A DNA stretch of 64,000 nt from Galbula dea (taxonomy: Eukaryota; Chordata; Aves; Piciformes; Galbulidae). Both the position numbers and the translations under genes were made by a program. Under the pieces are notes generated by a model. That model was not told the DNA's origin and made no database searches. It saw nothing but the letters and a program-made list of their open reading frames with translations. Below, one piece after another: positions 12,058-23,661 of the stretch. Positions within the stretch are counted from its first letter, which is position 1; each line of letters begins with the position of its first letter. The stretch is from NCBI GenBank assembly GCA_013399015.1, contig VWZX01007392.1, forward strand, positions 655,081 through 719,080, in the 5' to 3' direction.

Positions 12058-12234
12058 GAGGAGGTGGTCTAGTGGTTAGGATTTGGCGCTGTCACCACTG
12101 GGACCTGGGTTCAATTCCTGGTCAGGGAAGCTTTGTTGTGACCTAGTCTTAGAGAATCCTGCTCTGGCAGGGGGGTTAGACTAGATGATCTTTCGAGGTC
12201 CATTCCAACTCCTAACATACTGTGATACTGTGAT
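12058..12234 (+). mobile_element. tRNA-derived SINE with a CR1-type 3' tail
   Basis: The first 71 bp (12058-12128) follow a tRNA-Glu-like sequence through D arm, anticodon arm and T arm. The A box TGGTCTAGTGG is at 12065-12075 and the B box GGTTCAATTCC at 12108-12118. The anticodon loop reads CTGTCAC, giving triplet GTC (12091-12093), where tRNA-Glu would have CTC or TTC. The 3' acceptor strand TCAGGGA (12122-12128) is intact, but the opposite strand (12058-12064) no longer pairs with it, so this is not a working tRNA. From 12129 the sequence is a CR1 3' end: a run of GACCTAGTCT type, GGCAGGGGGGTTAGACTAGATGA, CCAACTCCTAACAT, and two ACTGTGAT octamers at the end. tRNA-headed SINEs with CR1 tails are known from passerine birds. 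They use the CR1 machinery in trans. The exact family is not identified here. Confidence 0.85.
12065..12118 (+). promoter_or_regulatory. Internal RNA polymerase III promoter of the SINE (A and B boxes)
   Basis: The A box at 12065-12075 matches the TRGYNNARNNG consensus exactly. The B box at 12108-12118 differs from GGTTCGANTCC by one G-to-A change, the usual CpG decay. Their spacing is that of a tRNA gene. These boxes would have driven the SINE transcript, and whether this copy is still transcribed cannot be told. Confidence 0.7.
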
Positions 12235-15200
12235 CATCTCCATCCTGAGCATGGGACCCCCCAAGCTATTCCCACCACCTTGGGCTTTCCAAGCATCACT
12301 TCTGCCAGCCCCTGTCGAGCTGAATTTCCTCACTTGGGTGCTTATTCAGAGAGACAAAGGCTTAACTCCATCCCTATCCATCAGAGAGCTTGAATGCAGC
12401 TTCAGCAGGAAGCAAGGGCTTATACCCTGTTGCAAGTAGGTGAGGTTTAAGCCAGCCTGTAAAGCGATCAGGTCAGCAGGCAATGCAATGTTTCTTGCAC
12501 AGAGGCCTAGGACAGCTGGTGATAGCTGAAACTTGCCTTTTCAGCATGCCAGATTGCTAAACTGCAGCACAGAGAGGGGACACCTTGATCCAGCAAAGGA
12601 GATAAGATGTTTCAACTGGAACAAAGTAACCAGTACAAAACTGGGCAAAAACGAAGAGAAGGGTGCAGCTACAAATGGTGCAAGGCTGGTGTTGGGGTGG
12701 CAACCTTCAGGCACAGCATGCCATGATGTAATGCAAAGATAAGGGAGAAAAAACACACATCCAGAAAACAGAAGAAGGATCACTTCTGCATTTTTCTGGA
12801 GTGAAAACATTTTTCCATGTAAAACATGCTGTGGTAGGTGTTTCCATCACACGGTATCCAACTTCACAGCAAGGGAAAAGAAGTTGCTTTTCTTCCATAA
12901 TCCTCTTTCCCACTTTAGCTGGTACAAGACCCCGTGGATTGCTTGTGGGATGCAGTGGCAAAGCAGTTAGGAGGAGTGGTCTTGGACCCTTCCTGGGCAT
13001 GATGGCGTGTGTGCATGATGAGATGAAGCTACAGCATCCCTCTGACCTTGCAGAACAGACCCTCTGTTCCTGAAGAGCAGGATGCCCTCATCTGGCTGCG
13101 CAGGGGTGGGTGGGCAGCCCAGCGTGTTGCAAAGCTGCTGTTCTCACACAATGCCAATGGAGCTGCAAGGGCAATGCACAGACTGTGAGTGTTACAGTGT
13201 GTGGCAGAGGTTGAGAAATCAACTCACCTTGAGTTATCTTGCTCTCCCAGATGATATCTTGGGTCTCAGTCCCATTGCTCAAGGCCGACCTGCCAGATAA
13301 GAGACAGCTTGTGCATTGCTGGGACAGGGTTTAGGCAGCAAGCAAGTCCATCTGGCAGGAAGCACATCGCCTGGCTGCAAGGGGACAGATCTTTCTGCTC
13401 TGGCAGTCATGAGGTCAAGAAATGATTTTTCTTCAGAAGAACTTGTTGATTTTAAAAATAAGGCAGCCACAGCTTATGCTCCCAGGAATGTCTGGGATCA
13501 GGAAAATAGAAAGACATTTTTCAGCTCCCAGTGCAGTTTGCACTGTAAACCCTAAACAGTGTTTGTCCTTCTGGACCTCCCCAGCTCCACACTTCTGTGG
13601 CATTTATCAACACAGTGTTTTGGTGAGTGACCTTCCTCCAGACCACTAACATGGCTGAAATGTCGTGGTGATAGTGCCAAATTCCTGGTTTCTGACAGCT
13701 TCCCCTTTCTTTCTCAGAGCAGCCAAATGGATCTGGAGCAAGCAGCCTGATCTGAAGGTGTCTTTGGATCAAATCTAGGCCCAAACCTGTAAAAACTTGT
13801 GCACCTGCTCAGCTCTGAGAGCATGAATACTCAAAGAGACTGGACACATTATTTTTGTAGTTTATTCGTACGTGCTATTTCTATGGCTTTCTTCTCCCAT
13901 TATCTCAGTGTCTCATAAACATTAATGACTGGTTCTCAGGTCCAAGCACACTGCTTTGTTGTTTAGGTTGCAGGTCACAGGGAATGATTAAGGTAATGGG
14001 AAAAAATGGGGATTGGATTTACAAATGTCTGTTTTTATTGAAGTTTCTTAGCCTAGTTTCTGGAGCATAGGAAATTCAGACTACCCTAAAAGGGTGATTT
14101 TTTGAGCCATTTCAGAAAATAGGAACCCTTTCCCAAGCTTCTCTTTTTCATTCCACTCTGAAAGATACATGAAAGCCATTAAAAGTGTCTCTCAGCCTTG
14201 CTGCTACTAAAGAGTTAATGCACATGATTATAAGGCAGACTTTCAGATAATTTCAGATGAATAACCATTTATTTTCACTTAAGTTACCTTTGAGAAAAAT
14301 GTTGCTTCTAACCTTGGCTACTTGATTTTATTAACCATGTCATTTTCACTGGGACCTCAGCAAGACAGGGCTGACAGACGTCCACCTGGGCTGGGCTGTG
14401 AGACCACTTGTCCTCATCCCCCATGAGGGTGTTCATCCCCCTCAGCCCTCAGTGCCTGTACAGGGAAGGGGCTACCATGTCCCCCATCTAGGAGATGAAT
14501 TTCATCAGGGAGCAAAGCCCTGAAGAGTTAGTTTTTCTGCAACCATGCAGCTGAGGTGGGGATCTCATGCTGGGTGCTTGGGAGTGACATTTTTGTCTCC
14601 GGATCCATGGCCTTGTGTCTTCTGCCATCATGGGAAGGAGAATGACCCACACAAACTCAGCTGGAACCTGGAGGATTTCTGTGTGTCACTTGGCCACTCT
14701 TTGTGTAAGACCACATTGGGGGGAAACTTTGCCAAAATGTTAAAAGGACAGAGCTGCTCAAATACAATATGCAAAACCTAGAGATGTATCCTCAGCAGTG
14801 AGATGTTGGGTGCAAACATCCACTTGAGTTAATTCACACAATGGCAAAAGGCTGGGAGATATCCTCAATTCCCAGGCTCAGAGCTGTGGATGGGTGAAAT
14901 TCTCTCACCTGAAACTTCTCCTGTGTGAAAAATGCAAATTTGGTGACAAATAGTTTTGTGCATTAGGGCTGGTTGTACTAAATTGTTTGTCCTGAGAAAA
15001 AAAAAAATCCAAGAAATTACATTTGCAATGTTTATTTCAGTTTGAAATTCCCCTCCATTTTACTTGTAAATTGCTCCAAATCAAAGTGCAGCATTTTCTC
15101 TCACCTTTCACATTTGCAGTAATTTAAATAAATAGTCCTAGTTACAATCTGAGCTAATTCCCTCCTTCCTGACTTTTCAGAACTACTCATGAAAGAAAAC

Positions 15201-18200
15201 AGCTCTGAATTCATTTTTTCAGACAGGTCTTCTCAGAACTATTAGACACATTAACATCCACCACATAAATGAAACCACGGGCTATCAATGTTTTGAGACA
15301 GCTGTATTTCCCACCAGAAATTTGCATAACATCACCTTTGTAGCACTCTGAATTACTCTACCAATAACATTTTTAGGGAAAGTTACTGGTACCAGATTTA
15401 AAATTAAGGAGACCAGAAGTCCCCAAGCAAAACCCCAGCTATGCTCTTACCCAGCAGTCCCAGGTAGTTTCTCCTGCCTATGTGATAACATCGGGCAGCC
15501 TTCATTCCTTATCCCATCTTTCCTCTGTCCCTAAGAAAGTGTCATCATCATGTTTTCCTAAAGCATTTCCTTCTTCTCTGGCAAAACCATCCTGCTGAAA
15601 GATCTACTCCAAAGAAAGGTTTAAAATGTCTTTCCAGCTACCAAGCATGACCCTTCTGAAGGTTCCAGCAGCTATCTCTGCAAAATTTCCATTTTTTGCC
15701 ACCACTTAAGGTTTTCATCAAACTCCAATCTAGCAAACTGTAGTTCTCAGCAACTGGAAGCAGAAGCAATTCCACCCTCTAGGCAGTGATATTTGTCTGC
15801 ATCAAAAAAATTCTCCGATTGGACAGAAAATGGATACTTTCCCCCTGTAATATGTATTTCTACTGAAATTCTCCCAGCTAGAATCCCCTCCCCCTCTGAA
15901 AAATAGAAAGGGCAGAAAGACAAAATAATGAAACCAAAAAATGCTTTTCCTGCAGAAAGCACTGTTTTCTGGTGAGCTCTCCCACCAACACGATCCTCTT
16001 CTGTCTCTTGGGAGGCACGAACTGAGGAGGTGCAGGTAGGCAACAGCTTTCCCTGGTAGCTGCGTGTGGTTCCTGCTCACTTTGTGCCTCCCATATCCCT
16101 AGGTGGAAGTTAAAGGTTCTGCTTTCCCCACAGTGGGGAGCCTGAGAAGATGATCATTTTTTGGAAGGGATTGTTTTCAGGCTGTTGAGTGGAGATGAGA
16201 ATCATGGTGGGGCTGATGCTTTGCTCTGCTCTCCAGTAAGATGTCTTCTCATCAGGACTGTTGATAGAAGTGGTCCAGCTTCCTCCTTCTGCTGGGATGT
16301 GAGAGTAGGGCCAGCAGCTGGGGTTTGTGTCCCTGGCTGGAAAGGCTTGACATGGACCCCAGAGTTCCCATGCCTCCAGTGAGATGGAGGAAGCTGGCTC
16401 TGTGTGGCCCCCAGGCTGACATGCAGCACTGTGTTGAGGCAGATCAAGCTTACCTCTGCGCCTGCACCCATGAGGAAATTAGGCAATTTTTAAGGAAAAA
16501 AAAAAAAGAAGGGTAGAAAAAAGGAAATGAGAGAGAAAAAGAAGTACACAGGAGATGATAATGAAATATTTGCCTTACCTGGAAAACTGCCCTAGGAGGG
16601 CAGGGGCAGTGCAAACAGCACTAGCAAAACATGCTGCCACTGCCCCAGAAACAGCCTGTGGAAAGAGGTGTGTCAATTAAGATGGGTGCACTCAAGAGGC
16701 CCATGTCCAGAAATGCCAGACATAGGAGCCCTGCTAGGCAAGTGCTAGGGAGCTGACATTTAATGGCCATTGCAGAGAGATACTGCCAGGTCTGGAGAGA
16801 AGGAGGAGGAAGAGAGAAAAAATGTTTGGGGAGTTTCTCTCATGTCAATGCCACAGATCCTGGCAGCCCATGTCAACTGCCCTTGCCTTGAGAAGTTTGA
16901 GCCTTGTCTTGCCCTGGGTTGTGTCAGAGAAATGTGACTGAGTGAGGAAGGTCCTGAGCAAGGATGGGCATCCTCCTCTGCTCCATTCCTTCCTCCTGTG
17001 TGTGAGTTTGGAAGCTAGAGCTGCTCAACAGTTCAACAGTTAACCTCTGACCTATCTCCCAAAGTTTTTTTCTATGCAGTTTGGGCCTTTTTCAGCCCAT
17101 GCTCTCTGAAACAATTACGCAGGAGATCTTGGTCCTTGCAGAGCTCAATAGCAAAACCTCATGACAGGTTACTTTGCAGAGTAATCCTCTGCAGAACTCT
17201 TTTTTCTGGGAACAAAACTATTACTGAGTACAGATCTCCTGAGGGGGGCCTTCAGCAGACACCAGATCATTGTACAGGGGCAATATTTTACACAGAAATG
17301 ATTCCTCTAAGAGGACTCAGACTTTCTTCATGTCCAGCATGTTCTCCCAAAGGTGTGAACACTCTGGTTTACTACATCTTCTGTGTCAGATGCTTTCAGC
17401 ATAGGATCCTCTGTCCAGTCCCTCATGCAGCATTGTAGAAAATCCAGCACAAATAGCTACAGAGGATGTTCAGAAATGTGTCTGTCTCTCCTACAACATC
17501 AGAGCTGGAAGCTGACAATGGTTCGTCTGGCCCTGCCAGGCACTGCTCGCACCCTCCACAGCCGGCAAATGCTTTGGTGCCTGCAACTGCTCCCTGAAAG
17601 ATGTCTAGGGATGGAGGAGCTGCTGCCTGCTTGCAAAGCATGGTATGGCAGAACTGTGGAACAAACAGGGAAGAAAGTGCTGCATATGAGTTAACTGGGT
17701 TTTAGAGATGCAGCTGCAGACACTGTGTAGCCATTGCTGGGTGCTACCTGCTACTGTTTTCCTCAGGCCATTTGTTTGGGCTCCCTAGAGATGTGCTGGA
17801 TACTTAGAAACTCTCAAGTTCTCAAGCTTTCCTCTCCTGTCAAGGGAATAATGGAAAGCCAGCTCTAGTCATCAAACATCTCCTTTTTAAAATATGGCAG
17901 CTTTAATTCCAATTCCCATGAATAGTTTATGACATCAACTATATGTTGAAACTCCAAAGTCAGGTATTTTTTAAGGGATTGTTCAGATCTTTTACAATTA
18001 AAAGGAATTAAAAATATAGAAATGCATTCTTTTTTCTCCCTCTCTTCTAAACAAGCCAATGAAGTCATAAAAAGCAGGTGTAATGGACAAAAAATGCAAA
18101 AATCTCCTTGATGAGAAATGTGTTTTGTTTTATTTTTTATTTCAGCAGGAGGAAATGACATCAAAATGATACTGTAACATAGTTGGCACTAAACAAGTAT

Positions 18201-18335
18201 AAAGTGCCTTAGATGACAGCCCATCATCTCTCTTGCATTCTGCATTCTAGGTTTTGAAAACAAACCACTTATCACATAGACTATAAATGTATTTCAGAGA
18301 CTGAGTGAGATCTGGGAACATCAAATACTGCAACT
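12235..18335. other. Unique non-coding DNA, no gene recognised
   Basis: About 6 kb without a recognisable gene or transposon. Open frames are short (all about 100 codons or fewer) and unremarkable. The stretch 13850-15750 is AT-rich with few open frames, and its part at 15020-15370 is a plausible conserved non-coding segment. A purine-rich tract (poly-A, then GA-rich) lies at 16492-16545. Another AT-rich part is 17870-18180. A 7-bp perfect inverted repeat near 13530 is too small to interpret. Confidence 0.55.
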
Positions 18336-18430
18336 GTGACCTGGTCTGGGGAATCCTGCTGTGGCAGGGGGGGTGGACAAGGTGATCTTTTGAGGTCCCT
18401 ACCAACTCCTAACATTCTGTGATTCTGTGA
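18336..18430 (+). mobile_element. CR1 LINE 3'-end fragment
   Basis: About 95 bp match a CR1 3' untranslated end: GACCTGGTCT, GGCAGGGGGGGTGGACAAGG, CCAACTCCTAACATTC, ending with two ATTCTGTGA units. It is the same tail type as the SINE at 12129-12234, sharing CTCCTAACAT and the same block order. It has no tRNA-like head upstream, so it is either a severely 5'-truncated CR1, which is typical of this family, or a decapitated SINE. No coding part is present. Confidence 0.85.
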
Positions 18431-19581
18431 ACTATTCTGATTGCACCAGACTTCCCTCTCAGTGTGAGTTATTTCAGTGAGTTATTTTCAGTCCCAGTGG
18501 TCCCAATGCTCAGGAATCATATCCCAAAGCCTGTGTACAAAAAAGGGCAACTGTCTTGTCTGCCACCCAAAAGTGTCCAACCCATTGCTCAAGACATCTC
18601 CATCTACTTTTCAGCTACAGCTACATGTCAAGGTCACACTCCCAAGACGTATCTTGCACCGTCCCTTGCTTTCAAAGCCAGGCAGAGCAATTATTGTCCT
18701 TTGCATCCAGGGCCTATGGCCTTGGAAGAAACTTTGTGAGGCTGTACTGTCCCCTTGGGCCATGGGAAACAAGAGGGAAAAGAGAAGCAAGACTTGCATT
18801 CTGTCCTTTGGAAAAGGTTTGACTAAAGTCTTTCCACTTCTCAGAGGCTTCATGTGGTGCCAGCAGCGTGGTTCTCAGGGTGCAAAACAGTTGTCTCTGA
18901 CCACCTCCCTGTGCCAGCAGCTGACAGTGGGCACACCAACGTCAACAGCAGTATTCCAGTACTCAGGTTCTGTATTCTGCTCCACTACATGCACTTTACA
19001 CACCCATTTCTGAGCCTCGCTGTGTGTATAAATATTCTGCCAGAAAGCCTATTCAGCATGGCCAAGTAGCTCCAACAGAGCTCCCAGTGAGACCAGCGAA
19101 AGCCATTTCAGTCAGAGGTGGGCACGCAGCAAGGGATGAGAAGATTCAGCAGCAGGGCAGGCCAGCTGAGGAATTTGTCTTGCATCATGACTGGAAACTG
19201 CTTGAAATGCCTGAGTGACTTGAGGTTACCTCTCGCCATCCCTCTGACTCTGACCCTTATCTCATTCCTTCCCACATCAGAGCTGACACAGTCCTCACTA
19301 ATCTGTTCAGCTTTTCACCAATGGGTCCCTGTTCCTGTTTGCTGTTCTGCAGGTCTTCCTTCCTGGGTCATCACTTCATTCTTCTGCTTTGGTGGTGAGG
19401 ACATGGGCTAGCCACACTTACCTCTCTTTCTTCCCTCTTGCCCTTAGCAGGTTGGAGGGAACCAGTTGAAAAGGAACTGGGTGGCTCCTTTAGCCTGGCA
19501 GAGCCAGCTGACCTCCTGCAATGTCCCTCAATTAGGAAGGGACAGAGGAGTCATCCTTGCTATGTTTTGCCAGTTCCTAGG
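18431..19581. other. Unique non-coding DNA, no gene recognised
   Basis: A 178-codon open frame (18477-19013, plus) overlaps two other plus-strand frames and one minus-strand frame of similar quality, and none resembles a known protein. A short direct duplication of about 14 bp (GTGAGTTATTTCAGT and a near copy) lies at 18464-18492. Nothing else is recognised before the LTR-like element. Confidence 0.55.
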
Positions 19582-20720
19582 TGTGATGAGTTGACCCTGG
19601 CTGGATGCCAGATGCCTGCCACAGCCACTTGATCACTCCCCTCCTCAATGGGCAGGAGAGAGAAAAACAAAATGAAAAGCTCATGGGTTGAAAGAAGGAT
19701 GGGGAGAAATCACTCAGCAGCTACTATCATGGGCAAAACAGACTTGACTGGGGGAAAAAATCACCAATCAAAACCATAGTAGGTAATGAGAAAATCATAA
19801 GAAAAAAAATTAATACATCTTCTTCCCATCCCTCCCTTCTCCCGGCCTCTACTTCACTCCCAATTTTCTCTCCCTCCTCCATCCTAGTAGCACAGGGGAG
19901 TGAGGAATGGGCGTCTTGCAGTCAACTCATCACTCATTGTTTGCACCACTTCTTCCTCCTCCTAGGGAGGGAGGAGTCCTCACACTCTTCCCATGCTCCA
20001 GTGTGGGGTCACTCCTTTGGGATGCAGTTCTTCACAAACTTCTCCAGTATGAGTCCTTCCTACAGGCTACTGTTCTTCATGAACTGCTCCAGTATGGTTC
20101 CCTTCATAGGGTGTAGTCCTTCAGGAACATGCTGCTCCAGTGTAGATCCTGTGTGAGTCAAAGTCCTGCTAGCAAACCTGCTCCAGCATGGACTCCTCTT
20201 TCCATGGGTCCACAGGTCCTGCTGGAAGCCTGTTCCAGTGTGGGCTTTCCATAGGGTCACAGCCTTCTTCAGTCATCTACCTGCTTGGGCATGGAGTCCT
20301 CCACAGGCTGCAGCTGGATATCTGCTCCACTCTCAACCTCCATGGGCTGTAGCAAGGCAGCTTGTCTCACTGTGTTCTTCACCACAGGCTGCAAAAGGAA
20401 TCTTTGCTCTGATGCCTGGAGTGCCTCCTCCCCCTCCTTTTTCTTCACTGACCTTGGTGTCTTCAAAGTTTTCTCTCATACATTCTCACTCTTCTCTATT
20501 GCTTTCAGTTTCTGTCTCACATTTCTTTTTCCTCTGCTTAAATATTATCACAGAGGTGCTACAACTGTTGTTGATGGTCTTGGCCTTGGTCAGAGTCAGG
20601 TCCATCTTGGAGCTGGCTGGCATTGGCTCCACTGAACATAGAGGAAGCTTATAGCAGCTTCTCATAGAAGCCACTGCTGTGACCTCTCTGCTACCAAAAC
20701 CTTGCTATGCAAACCCCATA
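19582..20720 (-). mobile_element. LTR-like avian interspersed repeat, probable solo LTR of an endogenous retrovirus
   Basis: I recognise this 1.14-kb sequence as a repeat common in bird genomes. On the minus strand it begins near 20720 with TGGGGTTTGCATAGCAAGG and ends near 19582 with CAGGGTCAACTCATCACA, giving the TG...CA ends of an LTR. A TATA-like ATATTTAAG lies on the minus strand at 20545-20537, about 175 bp from the start. The middle (19996-20290) is a degenerate tandem array, and the last part (19640-19900) is A/T- and pyrimidine-rich. No gag, pol or env frame is attached and I see no second LTR within 10 kb, so it would be a solo LTR. A clear target-site duplication could not be read. 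The family name and exact ends are from memory of avian consensus sequences and need a repeat-library match. Confidence 0.6.
19996..20290. repeat. Degenerate tandem array, period about 46 bp, inside the LTR-like repeat
   Basis: The motif CTCCAGTRTG or a near variant recurs at 19996, 20042, 20087, 20135, 20181 and 20233, giving spacings of 46, 45, 48, 46 and 52 bp. Each unit also carries a variant of AGTCCTTC. Units are only partly similar, so the array is old or was already degenerate in the parent element. Confidence 0.75.
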
Positions 20721-22794
20721 TATTAGGATAATGTACAACGTGACAAAGAGGAAAGAAACACAACCACTCATTTGAAGACTGACTCAATTTGGTCTTCATG
20801 CTCAAGTGGGGAATGATTGAGCAAGAACCTGATTTTATCAGAAGGAGGTTGTCCATTCTTTATTCCAGCAGAGATTTCTTTGGTTATTATCTATTCATGC
20901 ATTTAATTTCTTTAGAAACAGCTTCTGCCCAAAAGCTCTGGGCAGTCTGCCATTCCTCTGATGTACAGCATGTACTTGTTACTGAGACTGGGAATGCATT
21001 AGCTACTGATGAGGCCTTGGTCTTGCAAAGCCTATCCCATATGCTTAATGCTATACGTATACTCAGAGGAACAAAGCTAAGTTTCCTATTTACTTTTGTC
21101 TTGCTGGACTTACAGTGAGCCACATTCTGACCACTTTTAGATGTCTTGTTTTTCCCCATCCCTGAAAGACACAAGATCCCACTCCATGTTAACATATGTG
21201 ATCCTTTCCTATTTGTGAAATTATGTCAAGTAACTAGTGTTTTCAGCAGATGTTATTGTTTAGCTGTTCATCCTCTAGAAAGATCTCAAGTAGTGCAGTT
21301 CTTTTTAGCTACTGTCATATAGTCTTGTTGTCACTCTCAGGAGGATTTGACAAGTCCATCAAGTGTCCCAGGTTTGTATCTGGGGACTGATTTAAAACAA
21401 GCACCTGCCTCTGACTGTGCAGAGATTGCAAGCCAGTAGAGCAACTCAAGCACTTTAGACAACTCCAGTGACGTGACATATAGCCTCTTCCTACTATTTC
21501 CAGCACAAAAGCAAACATTCCCCATTGCACAAAGTTTCTGACAGCAAAAGTACTTAGAAGAAAAAGGAACCCAGAAGACCCTAAATCTAGAATAGGACGA
21601 GTTGCTTGGGAAATATGCACAGATGTTTCTGGAAAAAATTCCAGCTCCAGTAACTACCAATAAAGCCTATTTTATACCTTTGTGGCTAACAGAACTTATG
21701 CAATTACTCTGCTTCTTATATAACACTGGCAAGATTCCACCCCTCCCTGTTCTGGAAGAACCAAAGTGACGTGTTAGAAGAATATGATTGGGAAGGCTGG
21801 CCTGGGCCATTACTTTCCTGGAGCACTTAAAGGACATGTGGAATATACTCAAGATGCCGTGAAATAATAGCCCATGTCAAACAAGTTCTAGGTCTCCTAA
21901 TGTGCCTTGGTCTGGCCACTGAACACACCTGTTCCCAAACTGGGGTGGCACGTTGCTCCTTCTTTGGGAGCCCATGGGTGGACCCAGACTTGGTCTCCTC
22001 TGCCCCACCCAGCTCAAGGAGGTGGGTGAATCCAAGAAGGCACCATGTCAGGAATTCACCACGTGGGAAAACCCGTGCTGTTCCCATCCTCCACCACTCT
22101 CATCAGTAGCTTGTTTGCAGTTAGTCCCTGTTGAGCAGGTGAGCACAGGCTAGTTCCCTGGGTAGTGACAGTTTCCCCTCCTCACTAGACACAAACTTCC
22201 CACTCCTGGTTAATAACGAGTCAGATTTGGATCCTTCATTCCATTGCTGCAAGAACCCTGCCTGAAGTTACTGCTGCTGAGAATGTTCTTGTTCAGCTGA
22301 GGCGGTTGAGTGAAAATCTGGAGGGAAGGAATAGCAGAGCTTCTGGTAACCCTTGGGTTTGATGGGCAAAGGGAATTACTTTCCTGTGGGCAATATTCCC
22401 TCTAGCTATGATGTTGAAGCCTAAAGGAATGGTGGAAGATGGGAAATAAATAAGAAAGTGCAAAGGCTGCTGAGAACTTTCAATATATTTTGTGGACATT
22501 AAAAAAACCAACACTAAACCAGCTTCTGTGGCTTCCAGAAGTGAAGAGAAAGCATGAGCATGTGCAGCTGGGGACCTCCATCCTCTTCATCTGCACTGCA
22601 GCTCTTTGCCTTATGATCGCTTGAGTCCAGCGCTGTCATGGGAAGGTCTATGCAAGGTCCAGGGAGGGGTGGACAGCACAGGGGAGTACCAGACCCTGCA
22701 GCTGCCCACTCCATTGGGGAGCAGAGTGTGCCAGGTGCTGCTGGGCCAGCATGCCTGGCTCACTGCAGCAGCCAAAGGCACAGACTCAGCCTGT
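20721..22794. other. Unique non-coding DNA, no gene recognised
   Basis: Open frames reach about 116 codons on either strand and show no recognisable domain. No transposon remnant or RNA gene was found between the LTR-like repeat and the CpG-enriched part that follows. Confidence 0.55.
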
Positions 22795-23350
22795 GCCGAA
22801 GTGAGCACTTTGGCGTAAACATCAGGGTGGGGAAGGCGCCTGGGCCAGGGCAGGCTCAGACCTGCGCTGTGCTGGCAGCCCAGCTCTCTCTGCGGGGTTT
22901 CTGATTTCAAAAGCAAAGACGTTCCGAGAAAGCACCCGTGCTGGGCACACTGAGCTATCACTAGACATCACTTCAGGGTCTTCTTCAGGCCCTCTCTTTG
23001 CCTCTCTGCAGCAGCTGTTCTGTCATACAGAAGGAGTTATGGGCAGAGGCTTTTAATAGCATAAATAGTTTGTGTAAGAAAAAATATTGTGTGGTTATTG
23101 CCCTCTTTAATCTGCTCATAAAGGGCTACAACAGTCAAGGGAGGAAATTACTGCCGACCACAGCTGGTCAGCTTCTGTGAGGACTCCATCTAACCTCAGA
23201 GTTTCACACTTAGCTTTTCAGAATGTCATCTCATGAAATTTTACAAGCTCAGTGGGAGCAGGCGAGGTCAGTGCCTTAATGGGAGAGGAGCGAGGCAACG
23301 CCAGGAGTGGGTGCGCTGGTTCAGCAGGCAATGCTCTGCCCGCGCCCACC
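22795..23350. promoter_or_regulatory. Segment with two CpG clusters, possible regulatory element
   Basis: Eight CpGs fall in about 150 bp at 22795-22945 and about six or seven in 75 bp at 23270-23350, against a CpG-poor background. No TATA box or initiator stands out. Open frames on both strands (116 codons minus, 88 codons plus) are typical of GC-rich DNA and are not accepted as genes. A role as enhancer or weak promoter is inference from CpG retention only. Confidence 0.25.
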
Positions 23351-23390
23351 ATGCTGTGCCATGCCATGCCATGCCATGCCATGCCATGCT
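23351..23390. repeat. (ATGCC)n microsatellite
   Basis: Five perfect ATGCC units at 23361-23385 are flanked by near units (ATGCTGTGCC before, ATGCT after). The array is short and nearly perfect, so probably young and polymorphic. Confidence 0.9.
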
Positions 23391-23661
23391 GGGGAAGCCA
23401 TTCTCTGGAATGAGGTTCTCTCTGATCACTTCAGTAGCTGCAGATCTTATGGTGTTGGTTGTCAGGAATGCTCAGGTGGCAGATACAGCAGCCAGGCCAA
23501 ATGACGAGTGAGTTAGAGACAGAAGGCCACCAAACAGGTTTGAAGGGATGAGGAAACATTCAGGTCATTTTTATCCAGAGCTCATCTGCTATCTCTAAAT
23601 CTTGCCAATTGGGCATGACACCAGGAACAGGAGGTGAAGTGCAAGGAAACACAATGCCAAG
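23391..23661. other. Short unique stretch, nothing recognised
   Basis: No gene, repeat or RNA feature is recognisable between the ATGCC microsatellite and the following polypyrimidine tract. Confidence 0.5.

Noticed and set aside
12058..12128. Functional tRNA gene (Glu or Asp)
   Set aside because: The 5' acceptor strand does not pair with the 3' strand, the anticodon stem has a mismatch, and the sequence continues directly into a CR1 tail, so it is a SINE head.
18477..19013. 178-codon plus-strand open frame
   Set aside because: Overlaps three other frames of similar quality and shows no family resemblance.
19996..20290. CRISPR-like array of 46-bp period
   Set aside because: Units are degenerate and contiguous within a eukaryotic interspersed repeat; there are no constant repeats separated by unique spacers.
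20269..20466. Minus-strand frame with repeated LQPV/LQPME units
   Set aside because: Lies inside the LTR-like repeat; the protein repetition reflects the repetitive DNA, not a gene.
23351..23390. CRISPR-like or satellite array
   Set aside because: It is a plain five-unit ATGCC microsatellite without spacers.
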